From positions 1 to 64,000 of the forward strand of contig JAGBEO010000022.1 of the NCBI GenBank assembly GCA_017936885.1: a stretch of 64,000 bases of DNA. Direction: 5' to 3'. This document shows positions 43,042 through 52,992 of the stretch, piece after piece. Made by a program: the position numbers and the translations under genes. How positions within the stretch are numbered: the stretch's first letter is position 1; each line of letters opens with the position of its first letter. The notes beneath the pieces are model-generated. The model made no database searches. It saw only the letters and a program-made list of their open reading frames with translations, and was not told the DNA's origin. Source of the DNA: Lachnospiraceae bacterium (GTDB lineage: Bacteria; Bacillota; Clostridia; Lachnospirales; Lachnospiraceae).

Positions 43042-45371
43042 AAAGCTATCTCAGTCTGATTCCGATCTCCGCACGTGTGCACAGACGAAAGAACCGCCTG
43101 ACACTGCTGTGCATTATCATTTCCGTGTTCTTAGTAACCACCGTTTTCAGTATGGCGGATATGTTGATCCGGGCGGAAAGGACCCGTATGATGGATAAAC
43201 ACGGCAACTGGCACATCCGGTTAGAGGGAATAACGCCAAGCGATGCATCAGAAATCGGGCAGCGCCCTGATGTTGCCACCGCAGGATGGTATGATGTGTA
43301 TAATTATGATGCGTCCAAACCCTATTATGTGGGTGACAAAAAGGCAGCCTTATACGGTGTGGATGAAGCCTATATCACCCGGATCAGAAATGGTCTGACA
43401 GAAGGGTCTTTTCCGCAAAATGACGAAGAAATCATGCTTGGTACTAACGCCAAAAGCATTCTGAATGTTTCAGTCGGCGACACGGTTACCATCAGCACAC
43501 CTGCCGGAAGTTTAAGCTATGTCATATCCGGTTTTGGTGAGGACGACCCATCCTATTATCAGGGAGTGACTTATCTGATCGGTGTCTATATGACACCTGA
43601 CGCGTTTCGTACACTTATGTCATCCAATGGAATCGGGGATTGCAGTCCGTCCTATTATGTACAATTTCAAACTGCAGCTAAGGCAGCCAAAGCCATAACC
43701 GAACTTCAAAAGTTATATGGTTTGTCCGAGGATAATATCTCCGAGAATGTTGGAGTTATGGGAATGACAGGATATAGCGGCAATAAACTTATGAAAAATT
43801 ACTATGGAATAGCCGCCATATTGTTTGTTCTGGTTCTGCTTTCGGGCGTGCTGATGATCTCTGGCAGTATGAACAGCAACATAATCCAGCGTACAAAGTT
43901 CTTTGGCATGATGCGCTGCATTGGAGCAAGCCGCAGGCAGATTATCCGTTTTGTCAGGCTGGAGGCACTCAACTGGTGCAAAATCGCAGTTCCGGCGGGC
44001 ATCTTACTTGGCACTTTAGTCACCTGGGGCTTATGTGCGACGCTGCGGCTTGGTATCGGCAACGAATTTTCCGTCATACCGCTGTTTCAATTCAGTGCTG
44101 CCGGTATTACAAGCGGCATCGTTGTCGGTATTGTAACAGTATTGCTGGCTGCCCAGTCTCCCGCCCGGCGTGCTGCCGGGGTATCACCTGTGACGGCAGT
44201 ATCCGGCGGTACGGAAAGCATACAGACAATACGCCATGCGGCAACTATGCACTTTGCCAGAATCGATACTGCGCTGGGCATCCATCATGCGGTATCCGCG
44301 AAGAAAAACTTGTTTTTAATGACAGACTCTTTTGCACTAACCATTATTATGTTCCTCTGCTTTTCCGTGGGCATGGATTTCGCACGTGTACTTCTGCCAT
44401 CGCTGCGATCCTGGCAGCCGGACTGCACCATTGTGGGCTATTCCAATGCACTGATTCTGAGCAGGGAATTACTGGATGAGATCAGTATCATACCGGGTGT
44501 GGAGCATGTTTACGGCAATATTTATATGAGTGATATTCCCGCTTCCTCCCCGCAGTCATCTATCGATCACATCAATCTGGTATCTTATGATGAATATATG
44601 CTGGATTGTTCTGCCAAAAGCGTTGTCAGCGGAGATTTGTCCAAGGTTTACGGGGATAGTGATCAGGTACTGACCATTTATAACAAGAATAACCCATTGC
44701 GGGTGGGCGACACCATACAGCTTGCAGGAACACAGGTCGAAGTGGCATGTGCGGTGTCCGACGGTCTGTTTGCAGATGATTTGATTGTGATCTGTTCCGA
44801 AGAAACCTTTGTCCGTCTAATGGGCGAGCAGAATTATGCCATGATCAATGTGCAGCTTAGTGATGATGCCACGGAAGAATCGGTTCAGCGTATCAGTGCT
44901 CTCGTAAACAATGATCAGATTTTCTCGGATAACCGCAAAAGCAATCAATCGAGCAACTCCACGTATTATGCCACGAGAATAATAGGCTATGGCTTTTTAG
45001 GGACTATCGGAATGATAACCGTGTTCTACATCATCAACAGTATTTCCATAAGTGTGTCTGCGAAGTCAAATCAATACGGTGCCATGCGCGCCGTTGGCAT
45101 GGATGGGCATCAGCTTACGAAAATGATTGCCGCAGAAGCCTTCTCCTACGTGGTATTAGGATTTATTGTAGGCTGCGCAATAGGACTGCCGTTAAGCAGG
45201 TATATATATACCCTCATGATTACTTCGCATTTTGGAGTCACATGGACCATACCATTCTCCCAGTTGGCCATTATTTTCCTGTTTGTATTCGCCTCGTCTG
45301 CCATTGCGGTTTATGCGCCGTCTAAACGGATTCGCAATATGGCGATTACCGATACGATCAATGAACTGTAA
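43038..45371 (+). CDS. FtsX-domain ABC transporter permease
   Basis: Seen: 777 residues from the ATG at 43038, behind GGGGAGG and overlapping the ATPase stop (ATGA). Two related halves each consist of one membrane segment, a large external domain and three membrane segments with an FtsX core (about 255-375 and 655-770), giving eight segments. This differs from BceB, which has ten segments and one external domain. Family knowledge: FtsX permeases work as mechanotransmission machines or extrusion devices. With the adjacent kinase it probably forms a peptide-sensing and resistance module; the substrate is unknown. Confidence 0.93.
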   Translation: MKSYLSLIPISARVHRRKNRLTLLCIIISVFLVTTVFSMADMLIRAERTRMMDKHGNWHIRLEGITPSDASEIGQRPDVATAGWYDVYNYDASKPYYVGDKKAALYGVDEAYITRIRNGLTEGSFPQNDEEIMLGTNAKSILNVSVGDTVTISTPAGSLSYVISGFGEDDPSYYQGVTYLIGVYMTPDAFRTLMSSNGIGDCSPSYYVQFQTAAKAAKAITELQKLYGLSEDNISENVGVMGMTGYSGNKLMKNYYGIAAILFVLVLLSGVLMISGSMNSNIIQRTKFFGMMRCIGASRRQIIRFVRLEALNWCKIAVPAGILLGTLVTWGLCATLRLGIGNEFSVIPLFQFSAAGITSGIVVGIVTVLLAAQSPARRAAGVSPVTAVSGGTESIQTIRHAATMHFARIDTALGIHHAVSAKKNLFLMTDSFALTIIMFLCFSVGMDFARVLLPSLRSWQPDCTIVGYSNALILSRELLDEISIIPGVEHVYGNIYMSDIPASSPQSSIDHINLVSYDEYMLDCSAKSVVSGDLSKVYGDSDQVLTIYNKNNPLRVGDTIQLAGTQVEVACAVSDGLFADDLIVICSEETFVRLMGEQNYAMINVQLSDDATEESVQRISALVNNDQIFSDNRKSNQSSNSTYYATRIIGYGFLGTIGMITVFYIINSISISVSAKSNQYGAMRAVGMDGHQLTKMIAAEAFSYVVLGFIVGCAIGLPLSRYIYTLMITSHFGVTWTIPFSQLAIIFLFVFASSAIAVYAPSKRIRNMAITDTINEL

Positions 45372-45381
45372 ATAAACGAAA

Positions 45382-45444
45382 AGAAAAGCCAGCATCTTAG
45401 CAAGTCACCAGATCCGTAACTTGAGCTATTATGTTGGCTTTTCT
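45382..45444. terminator. Terminator after the ABC permease
   Basis: AGAAAAGCCAGCAT pairs with ATGTTGGCTTTTCT with one wobble. The T-rich flank on the plus strand ends the cassette; the hairpin may also serve the convergent epimerase gene. Confidence 0.72.
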
Positions 45445-45560
45445 GATATATTTCTTTTTCAATTAAAACTTTATGAGTATAACTCTTATCTGTTTTACAT
45501 CTCTTATATGGGAGAAATTCCTTTTATATTCATCATGCTTCTTAAAAGCTCCTTAAAAGC

Positions 45561-46484
45561 TTATCCCAAATACACGTTCCGAAACGCCCGATACGTTTTC
45601 TTCATCCCCTCTTTAAAATCCGTATAGGTCATACCAAGCTCTGCCTTACTCTTCCCATTGTCGCAAAGCTCCGTCTCCTCTTTTGTCGCCGGAAACGGCA
45701 CCGATACTCCCTGTGCCATTGCCACATCAATAGGAAGAGCTATTTCCTGCAGACTTTCTGTCACTTCCGGTTCTGCCGCTTCTTTTAAAGCATGGAAAAA
45801 GCTGTCATAGGTGACGATTTCATCCTGGCAGAGATTATACGCCTGCCCGTATGTCTTCTCATTCCCGATACAGTTAAGAATCGCCTGTGCCGCATCTTTC
45901 ACATAGACAAACTGGAATCTGCCGTCCGCATCTGTAAACTGTGGCAGCGCATGGTTCTGTAACATCAACTGTATATAGGCAGATTCCCTTGGCGCATAAT
46001 TATAAGGTCCATATAGAATCGCCGGACGAAGCACCGTATAGGCAATCTGACGTTCAGTGCACACCTGTCTGACTTCCTCTTCCAAGGCTACTTTGCCTGC
46101 AATATAGGCGCCTGCTTCTCCCGGAATATGGCGGTATTCGAATGCCGTATCTTCCGCCTTCATACCGCCTGTTCCGCGCTGATACACATCCACTGTACTA
46201 ATCAGAATATACTGTCTGATTTTCCCCGGCAGATACTCCAGCACAGACCGCACGTCTCCCGCCTCATAAGCGCAGAAATCAACCACTACATCATAATCGT
46301 CAGCACATGCTTCTAATACGTTGCGATCATGTCTGTCTCCCGTAATCTGCGTTACACCAAAATCCTCCATAGAGTAAGTTCCGCGATTTAATACGGTAAT
46401 CTCATAGAGGCAGTCCATTTGAGAAGCCAGCATAACAAACACTCTTCCATAGAAATAGCTGCCACCCAATACTAGAATTTTCAT
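45561..46484 (-). CDS. NAD-dependent epimerase/dehydratase (extended SDR)
   Basis: Seen: 307 residues from the ATG at 46484, nine bases after CAGGAG. The N-terminal GGSYFYG nucleotide motif, STVDVY (catalytic Ser/Thr) and YIAGK (Tyr-x3-Lys pair) mark the extended short-chain dehydrogenase family. Family knowledge: these act on nucleotide-sugars or related compounds, or serve as NAD-binding regulators. Substrate not inferable. It ends a minus-strand set with a YczE-like gene upstream. Confidence 0.88.
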   Translation of the reverse strand: MKILVLGGSYFYGRVFVMLASQMDCLYEITVLNRGTYSMEDFGVTQITGDRHDRNVLEACADDYDVVVDFCAYEAGDVRSVLEYLPGKIRQYILISTVDVYQRGTGGMKAEDTAFEYRHIPGEAGAYIAGKVALEEEVRQVCTERQIAYTVLRPAILYGPYNYAPRESAYIQLMLQNHALPQFTDADGRFQFVYVKDAAQAILNCIGNEKTYGQAYNLCQDEIVTYDSFFHALKEAAEPEVTESLQEIALPIDVAMAQGVSVPFPATKEETELCDNGKSKAELGMTYTDFKEGMKKTYRAFRNVYLG

Positions 46485-46529
46485 TAAAATCTCTCCTGAC
46501 AATGTCATTTGCAAACCAGATTTTTCATC

Positions 46530-47201
46530 CTATTCCTGCAAAATACCCTGTATAACCTTCTTCGTCTTCGGCAGCCAAAACTGCACCAGCGGTCCGGTCA
46601 GAAACACTGCGATAATCGTTCCGATCCCTACCGTACCGCCCAGCATAAAGCCAAGCACTACGAAAAACAAGTCACACAAGATGCGCACCCATCGAAACTG
46701 CAGTTTTATACATTTATCAGACAAAATAATGGCTACCAAATCATTAGGTCCCGTTCCCGCATTGCTGTTGATCACAACAGACATACCGAGAGAAAGAATG
46801 ACACAGCCTGCCACCACACTTATTATCCTCACGGGAAGCGCCGCCTGCGCGTTGATTACAGATCCAAACATCCATGTAAACAAATCAATGATCGGTCCGC
46901 CGCAGAAAGCACATACCACCGTTCCCGGTTTGATATATCCCTTCGTGGTAAGAAGCATAACAATCATCAGAAGTATCAGAATAATCACATGCATGGTTCC
47001 TACCGTTAATCCGAAAGTTCTGGCAAGTCCCTGTATAAACACGGTGAAAGTATCTGTTCCCATCTCAGACAACAGAAACAACGCCACACCAAGGTGTGCA
47101 ATCACCAAACCTATAAACAGCACAATAAGCGCCTGAATCCACTGCTTGACGGTACGGTCTGATGTATTGGACGCAAATTGTTCTTTTTGCGTGTTTTCCA
47201 T
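46530..47201 (-). CDS. YczE/YitT-like five-TM membrane protein
   Basis: Seen: 223 residues from the ATG at 47201, behind GGAGGAGG. Five predicted membrane segments with the family motif LSMGMSVVINSNAGTGPND (residues around 130-150). Family knowledge: YczE is needed for lipopeptide (surfactin) and bacillomycin production in Bacillus, but the biochemical role is unknown. It precedes the epimerase gene by 45 bases and follows UPF0210 by 54, so the set may be co-transcribed. Confidence 0.88.
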   Translation of the reverse strand: MENTQKEQFASNTSDRTVKQWIQALIVLFIGLVIAHLGVALFLLSEMGTDTFTVFIQGLARTFGLTVGTMHVIILILLMIVMLLTTKGYIKPGTVVCAFCGGPIIDLFTWMFGSVINAQAALPVRIISVVAGCVILSLGMSVVINSNAGTGPNDLVAIILSDKCIKLQFRWVRILCDLFFVVLGFMLGGTVGIGTIIAVFLTGPLVQFWLPKTKKVIQGILQE

Positions 47202-47255
47202 ATTACCTCCTCCTACTCGGCTATATGTTTTATATCTTCCCATATCGTGATCTGT

Positions 47256-48620
47256 TTAGTTCTTAAAGCTATGAATCGGTGCCGGAATTCTGCCTCCACG
47301 GTTTACAAATGCCTCACAGGAGAACTTGTTCACCGGCATAATCGGCGCATACCCAAACAGTCCGCCGAATTCCACCTTATCTCCCAGCGTCTTACCGATC
47401 GCCGGAATAATACGCACTGCCGTGGTCTTCTGGTTCACCATACCGATCGCCATCTCATCAGCAATAATTCCCGCAATCGTCGTATTCGGTGTATCACCCG
47501 GAATGGCAATCATATCAAGTCCCACCGAACATACACAGGTCATAGCTTCCAGCTTTTCTAATGTCAACGCTCCTGCTGTCACGGCATCGATCATCCCCTG
47601 GTCTTCGCTGACCGGAATAAAAGCACCGCTCAATCCTCCCACATAAGAGGACGCCATGACACCGCCCTTCTTAACCTGATCGTTTAACAGGGCAAGCGCT
47701 GCTGTCGTACCCGGCGCACCCGCATATTCTAAACCGATCTCGCACAAAATATCCGCCACACTGTCACCGATCGCCGGAGTCGGTGCCAGAGACAGATCCA
47801 CAATTCCAAAAGGAATTCCTAACATTTTAGACGCTTCCTGTGCCACCAACTGCCCTACTCGTGTCACCTTGAAAGCTGTCTTTTTAATTGTCTCACATAA
47901 AACCTCAAAATTTTCGCCTCTGACTTTTTCTAAGGCTGTCTTAACAACACCGGGACCGCTGACACCTACGTTGATTACCGCGTCAGCTTCTGTCACGCCA
48001 TGGAATGCTCCTGCCATAAAAGGGTTATCATCCGGTGCATTACAGAACACGACCAACTTCATGCAATCCATACTGTCATTATCCTGACTGATCAGCGCCG
48101 TCTCTTTAATGATATCTCCCATCAGGCGCACGGCATCCATGTTGATACCGGTCTTCGTAGAGCCCAGGTTCACGGAGCTGCACACGCGTTCCGTAGTATG
48201 CAAAGCTTTAGGAATAGAACGGATCAGCATTTCGTCCGCTTGCGTCATTCCTTTCGATACCAGAGCAGAATAGCCGCCGATCAGGTTCACGCCCACTGCT
48301 TTTGCCGCCCGGTCCATCGTCTGTGCCAATGTCACAAAATCATCGGGTGATTTACAGGCTGCTCCGCCAATCAGTGCCATCGGGGTTACCGAGATTCTTT
48401 TATTTACGATGGGAATACCGAATTCCTTCTCGATTTCCTGCCCTGTCTGCACCAGATCTTTCGCTACTGTTGTAATTTTGCGGTAAACATTCTCATTTAC
48501 CTTCTGCAAATCAGAATCAATACAGTCCAATAAGCTGATTCCCAAAGTGATCGTTCTTACATCCAGATTCTCTTTCGCGATCATTTCATTGGTTTCAGCT
48601 ACTTCATATAAATTGATCAT
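47256..48620 (-). CDS. UPF0210 (DUF711, PFL family) protein
   Basis: Seen: 454 residues from the ATG at 48620. The sequence matches the PFL/UPF0210 family across its length ([34 protein letters not shown]). Family knowledge: members are conserved in many Firmicutes and archaea and are structurally related to pyruvate formate-lyase-like folds, without proven activity. They are nearly always beside an ACT-domain gene, as here. The leader carries AGAGAAAGGCATGG, shared with that ACT gene. Confidence 0.93.
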   Translation of the reverse strand: MINLYEVAETNEMIAKENLDVRTITLGISLLDCIDSDLQKVNENVYRKITTVAKDLVQTGQEIEKEFGIPIVNKRISVTPMALIGGAACKSPDDFVTLAQTMDRAAKAVGVNLIGGYSALVSKGMTQADEMLIRSIPKALHTTERVCSSVNLGSTKTGINMDAVRLMGDIIKETALISQDNDSMDCMKLVVFCNAPDDNPFMAGAFHGVTEADAVINVGVSGPGVVKTALEKVRGENFEVLCETIKKTAFKVTRVGQLVAQEASKMLGIPFGIVDLSLAPTPAIGDSVADILCEIGLEYAGAPGTTAALALLNDQVKKGGVMASSYVGGLSGAFIPVSEDQGMIDAVTAGALTLEKLEAMTCVCSVGLDMIAIPGDTPNTTIAGIIADEMAIGMVNQKTTAVRIIPAIGKTLGDKVEFGGLFGYAPIMPVNKFSCEAFVNRGGRIPAPIHSFKN

Positions 48621-48791
48621 AGTAATAAACCATGCCTTTCTCTTAATTGTTTCCACAAGTTGATCCGTTCTTGTTGACTATTGTAGTCATTTGACCACAA
48701 CATAACAGTATATTACTTTCCGACAACCAGACTGGATTTGAAAGATAAAATTTCTCTTCTGCAAAGTGCCCGTCTGTCAATAAGAAGGTTA

Positions 48792-49064
48792 CTAAATACG
48801 ATGCATGGAATCGAAAATCTCTTCCTTCTGACATCTGATCGCAACGCCGATATCTTCACCTAATTTAGCAAGTTCATCCACAATCACACCGAAATCCTTA
48901 CCTGTCTGGTTCGTATCCACGATCATCATCATATTGAAAAAGCCCTGTACGATCGTCTGGGAAATATCCAGGATATTGATCTGGTTATCTGCCAGATATG
49001 TACATACCTTAGCGATGATGCCGACTGCGTCTTTCCCTACTACTGTGATAATTGTTTTTTTCAT
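48792..49064 (-). CDS. ACT-domain protein (UPF0237)
   Basis: Seen: 90 residues from the ATG at 49064, forming a single ACT domain with KTIITVVGKDAVGIIAKV. Another in-frame ATG lies four codons upstream. Family knowledge: ACT domains bind amino acids and regulate enzymes; this one is the usual partner of UPF0210. A ligand sensor for that protein is inferred. The 171-base gap before UPF0210 allows separate control. Confidence 0.92.
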   Translation of the reverse strand: MKKTIITVVGKDAVGIIAKVCTYLADNQINILDISQTIVQGFFNMMMIVDTNQTGKDFGVIVDELAKLGEDIGVAIRCQKEEIFDSMHRI

Positions 49065-49130
49065 TGTATTAACCATGCCTTTCTCTCTGTATTATTTCTG
49101 TCTGTTTGACAGTTTCCGCCTGTTCTCTTA

Positions 49131-49931
49131 CTATTTTACCGTTATGATATCCGACACTTCACTTCGCTTTGCCACATAAACCGGAAAATCATTCCCATTA
49201 TATTTCGTGTCTGACATCGTCACTTCCACCCGGACAGACTCATATGCCAATTCCGGAAGATTATTTTCTTTGCTCAGATGCCCTAGGACGATGGTCTGCA
49301 TCTTATCATGCAGCAGCCTGCTGAGCAGTTTGCCTGCTGTCTCATTGGACAAATGTCCCCGCTCCCCTAAAATCCTCTGTTTCAGATAATAAGGATAAGG
49401 ACCAACCTGTAGCATATGCACATCATGATTTGCCTCTAAATATAATACGTCCAGATCCTTCAGGCATTCTACTGTATAATCCGTATAGCAGCCAAGATCC
49501 GTAACAATGCCTATCTTCTGCGTTCCATGATTGATCCGGTATGCCACCGGGTCTGCCGCATCATGCGAGGTGTGCATAGGATACAGTGACAAATCTTTGA
49601 CAATGCACTTTTCATCCGGCTTGATCGTCTGGAAAAGTGATTCTTCAATCTCTCCCACCGAAGAAGACTGTCTGATCGCTTCGATGGTTCCTTTCGTTGC
49701 ATAAATCGGTATCCCGTATTTTCTGGCAAGCACCCCCAAGCCGCTGATATGGTCTGCATGTTCATGGGTAATGAAGATGCCGTCAATTTCATTCATTTTC
49801 AGTCCCAGTTCCTTTAAGCCAGCCTCTGTCCGCTTGCCGCTGATCCCCACATCGATCAAAAGATGGGTGGTGTCACTTCCCACATAGACACAATTGCCGC
49901 TGCTTCCGCTGGCGATACTACATAATCTCAT
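49131..49931 (-). CDS. walJ: MBL-fold hydrolase (WalJ/YycJ family)
   Basis: Seen: 266 residues with the metal motif ITHEHADHISGL, then LGHLSKENN near the C-terminus. Family knowledge: beta-lactamase-fold phosphodiesterases; in Bacillus the walJ gene sits in the WalRK operon and its product affects cell-division coordination. Here it lies beside the FtsA-like gene instead, with a 26-base gap, in the same direction. No walRK genes are in this window. Confidence 0.92.
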   Translation of the reverse strand: MRLCSIASGSSGNCVYVGSDTTHLLIDVGISGKRTEAGLKELGLKMNEIDGIFITHEHADHISGLGVLARKYGIPIYATKGTIEAIRQSSSVGEIEESLFQTIKPDEKCIVKDLSLYPMHTSHDAADPVAYRINHGTQKIGIVTDLGCYTDYTVECLKDLDVLYLEANHDVHMLQVGPYPYYLKQRILGERGHLSNETAGKLLSRLLHDKMQTIVLGHLSKENNLPELAYESVRVEVTMSDTKYNGNDFPVYVAKRSEVSDIITVK

Positions 49932-49957
49932 TGTCTTATTTCTTTTCTTTCTGTATT

Positions 49958-52312
49958 TTAGTGTTTCCAGTATATCTCAATCACATCGCCGCTGCGAATG
50001 TTCTCCATATACTGTGCTTCCCTGCCGTTTAACCTCGTCACAATTCCGCTGCCCTTTGGCTTGGACAAATCGAAATCAATATATTGGAATACATCTACAA
50101 AGACATAATCGGTTTTTCCTTGCATAGTAATCTCCTGCCCGTTTACCGTAACATGAACAGACTGTTGGATTCCGTTCTGCACATTTGCTTTCTCACCGCT
50201 GTTCAAAGTGTCCGCCTGTGTCGTTATATCAGGAGTTTTCTGGGCTGATCCGTTTGTGCCGAAAGCTCCCTGACCTGACTCTGACCCATCGGGTTCTCTC
50301 TGATCTGACCTGATTACACCGGAAGTTCTCTGTCCCTGTTCTAATCCGACTTCATCGACAGTTCTTTGCTCTTGCTCTGACCCATCGGACATTCCCTGTT
50401 CTGACTCGGCTGCACCGAAAGTGCCCTGTCCCTGCCCGGCTTCACCGTCAGCCCCTGCTCCCGTCAGATTCTCTTCTTTTTCTCTCCTCACATATGTACC
50501 GTCATCCTCCGGCAAATCTGCATAACTGATATCCTGATCATACTTATCCTTATCAGACAACTGCAGCTCTTCCATCGTCCATATTACGGAGAAATTCTCA
50601 TAAACCTTCGTATCCATATCCGCCAGCTTATTGTTGACATATATGTTCATCTCCTGATTAATGATCACATCCATAAATTCCGCAATCTGACGCACCGTAT
50701 AATAACTTAAAATCTCAATATTATCATTCTCTTTGATACTGTAATAACCGGACTGCAATTCACCGTTTACGCTGGCGAACTTCGGAAGATCAATTTTCTT
50801 TTCATTAACCTCCACCCGCATAGTACTGCCGAATTCCGGCAGTTGGTTGATATCCAGTCTCGCAGGATTTCCCGCTGTGGACTCTGTTACCTTAATCTGG
50901 TCATTGGCATGAATCGGTGCATAGATATCCGTCTCATTCCCATTCACCGTAATAACCGCAGCTTCTCCCAACTCTCCCCGGGTGATACGCTGCTTGCCAT
51001 TCACGAAATAATTCAGTTCCTTTCCTCTCTTCGGGAAAAGACCGTCATTCGGAAATTCCGCCTGCATCGCCGCATCCACCACAGCCACTTTATTATTATC
51101 ATAAATCTTGATGCGCTGTTCGTTAAAGTACACAAAAATAAAGTTATTGCTCTGTTCATAAAAGCTCAGACAAATACCGATCGGTGTTACCATCAGCGAA
51201 TCCCGCTGGGCATCCTGATCCAAAAACTCAATATTCATCATCACTTCTTCCCCGCGGACGGCAACACGCTCCTTCTGTATATCCAGTTCCTTCGCAAGCG
51301 CCTGCGTATAACCGGGCAGTTTACCGCCGCCGCCTACTACAAACACGGCACTGACAGACTTATCACCGTTTAGCTCCTTGATTTTATCCGCCACCTGCTT
51401 GGTCATATCCGCAATCACCTGCGCCGTCACATTCTCTACCTCTTCTGTGGTAATCGTCTGCGTCAGCCCCATGATATCTTTATATTCTATCTGCTCTTTG
51501 ACTCCGGTCTCTCTTTTAATATGCTCCGCGGTAGCAAAATCCACCAGGCAATGCTTGGCTATTACTTCTGTCAAACTATCCCCGGCAATAGGGATCATTC
51601 CATATGCAATGATACTTCCATCCTTGGTGATAGAAATATCGGATGTACCTGCACCCACATCCACCAGCGCAATATTTAACATACGGTACATCTCAGGAAT
51701 CGCAACCCGGATTGCGGCAATTGGCTCTAACGTGAGATTAACCACTTCCAGTCCTGCCACACCGACTGCCTTATACAAGCCGTCTACTACATCCTCCGGC
51801 AGAAAAGTCGCAATAATATCCGCACCGATCGTCTTGGCTTTATGTCCTTCCAGATTACCGATGGTATAGCCGTTCATGTAATAACGTACCACGGAATAGC
51901 CCACACAATAAAACTTCATGTCCAGTTCATTGTGTTCTGCAAATTCCTCATAAGCCTTCTCTACGCCCATGGAATCTAATGCATAGATATCCTCGCCGCC
52001 AATCTCTTTGTCTGCCTCTAACTCCTGATCCACTCTGACGTTCACTGTTCTAAGCACACGTCCGGCAGCCGCAATACAGACATCCTTTAATGGTCTGCCG
52101 ATCTTCTCCTCCAGCTCTGCCTTCACATCGCTGATGCTTTTACCTACCTTATAGATATCGTGAATCTGTCCATCCAGCATAGAACGGGTATCATGCTCTT
52201 TGATACTCTGCGCTGCCACATAGAATTTTTCTCCCACACGATACCCCACCGTACCGACGATGCTTCTCGTTCCGATATCTAGACCAAATACTAATTGTCC
52301 TGGAAATTTCAT
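49958..52312 (-). CDS. FtsA-like actin-fold ATPase with extra C-terminal modules
   Basis: Seen: 784 residues from the ATG at 52312, which overlaps the coaE stop as ATGA; a GTG at 52324 behind GGGGGA is an alternative. The first 400 residues carry the actin/Hsp70 motifs FGLDIGTRS (9-17), LVDVGAGTSDI (216-226) and FVVGGGGKLPGY (324-335), with an FtsA-like inserted domain. Beyond it lie beta-rich segments around 436-476 and 498-586 with repeated xVN(G/N) turns. A Gln/Gly/Ser/Glu-rich stretch follows (611-714), then a C-terminal unit (718-784) that resembles a ThiS/ubiquitin beta-grasp (VTVNGQEI, later RLNGREA and GDVIEIYW). Normal FtsA is about 420 residues. No FtsZ is nearby and no membrane helix is seen. 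Inference: a divergent cytoskeletal or scaffold ATPase. Confidence 0.85.
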   Translation of the reverse strand: MKFPGQLVFGLDIGTRSIVGTVGYRVGEKFYVAAQSIKEHDTRSMLDGQIHDIYKVGKSISDVKAELEEKIGRPLKDVCIAAAGRVLRTVNVRVDQELEADKEIGGEDIYALDSMGVEKAYEEFAEHNELDMKFYCVGYSVVRYYMNGYTIGNLEGHKAKTIGADIIATFLPEDVVDGLYKAVGVAGLEVVNLTLEPIAAIRVAIPEMYRMLNIALVDVGAGTSDISITKDGSIIAYGMIPIAGDSLTEVIAKHCLVDFATAEHIKRETGVKEQIEYKDIMGLTQTITTEEVENVTAQVIADMTKQVADKIKELNGDKSVSAVFVVGGGGKLPGYTQALAKELDIQKERVAVRGEEVMMNIEFLDQDAQRDSLMVTPIGICLSFYEQSNNFIFVYFNEQRIKIYDNNKVAVVDAAMQAEFPNDGLFPKRGKELNYFVNGKQRITRGELGEAAVITVNGNETDIYAPIHANDQIKVTESTAGNPARLDINQLPEFGSTMRVEVNEKKIDLPKFASVNGELQSGYYSIKENDNIEILSYYTVRQIAEFMDVIINQEMNIYVNNKLADMDTKVYENFSVIWTMEELQLSDKDKYDQDISYADLPEDDGTYVRREKEENLTGAGADGEAGQGQGTFGAAESEQGMSDGSEQEQRTVDEVGLEQGQRTSGVIRSDQREPDGSESGQGAFGTNGSAQKTPDITTQADTLNSGEKANVQNGIQQSVHVTVNGQEITMQGKTDYVFVDVFQYIDFDLSKPKGSGIVTRLNGREAQYMENIRSGDVIEIYWKH
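50165..50482 (-). repeat. Degenerate repeats encoding a Gln/Gly/Ser/Glu-rich linker
   Basis: Within the FtsA-like gene the coded protein has units of about 10-12 residues of the form (E/D/G)QxxxxxG, for example EQGMSDGSEQ, EQRTVDEVGL and DQREPDGSES. The DNA shows matching repeated phrases. Confidence 0.65.
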
Positions 52313-52917
52313 TGCTTCTGACACAGGTCTTCCCCCAATTTCTCCTCAATTTGCTTATATACGCTCTCTAATGTTCCGCTGTTTTCTATCACTGTATGAC
52401 AGTGTCCGTAGAACTCCTCTTCCGACAACTGCCCCTTCAAAATATGATCAATCTTCTCATCCGTATATCCTCTGGATGCCTTAAGCCTCTGCCGTCTTAT
52501 ATCCGTATCCGTATGAATATACCAAAGCTCGTCTACAATCTTATCATATCCATCTTCTATAAGAAGCGCCGCCTCTATAAAAAGATAATCCAGCCTCGCC
52601 GCCGCTTTCTCCGTTTCAATGATCTGTAAAATGTATTCCTTCACGGCAGGATGTATGATATAATTCACTGCCGCAAGGAGATTACTGTCCGCAAAAATTT
52701 CAGCTGCCATTTTCTGCCTGTCAATTCTGCCGTCTTCCTGCAAAATATCCCTTCCCAGCAAAGCTACAAGCCTGTCATAACATACCTGTCCCGGCTCCTC
52801 CAACGTCTCCGCTAAACGGTCTGCCATAATAATGCGGCAGTTACAATGTTCCTTCAAATAAGAAAGAATCTCCGATTTCCCGGCACCCACGCCGCCCGTA
52901 ATCCCTATCACTTTCAT
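52309..52917 (-). CDS. coaE: Dephospho-CoA kinase
   Basis: Seen: 202 residues with Walker A GGVGAGKSEIL and the LID region RRQRLKASRGYTDE. Family knowledge: phosphorylates dephospho-CoA at the 3' position in the last step of CoA synthesis. It follows polA in the same direction across an unusually structured 137-base gap, and overlaps the FtsA-like gene by four bases. Confidence 0.96.
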   Translation of the reverse strand: MKVIGITGGVGAGKSEILSYLKEHCNCRIIMADRLAETLEEPGQVCYDRLVALLGRDILQEDGRIDRQKMAAEIFADSNLLAAVNYIIHPAVKEYILQIIETEKAAARLDYLFIEAALLIEDGYDKIVDELWYIHTDTDIRRQRLKASRGYTDEKIDHILKGQLSEEEFYGHCHTVIENSGTLESVYKQIEEKLGEDLCQKQ

Positions 52918-52964
52918 ACATCTTTTCTCATATGCTTTCTTTACTCATTCTACCCACTCAGCTT

Positions 52965-52992
52965 GGAAGAATTGCCCCAAGGCAATTCTTCC
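52965..52992. repeat. Perfect hairpin in the polA-coaE gap (second unit)
   Basis: Arms GGAAGAATTGCC and GGCAATTCTTCC (12 bases, no mismatch) flank the loop CCAA. No T run follows on either strand, so it is not a typical terminator. Confidence 0.9.

Noticed and set aside
48643-48834. 63-codon minus-strand frame in the ACT-UPF0210 gap
   Set aside because: It overlaps the ACT gene's end out of frame and lacks an SD; the sequence resembles no domain.
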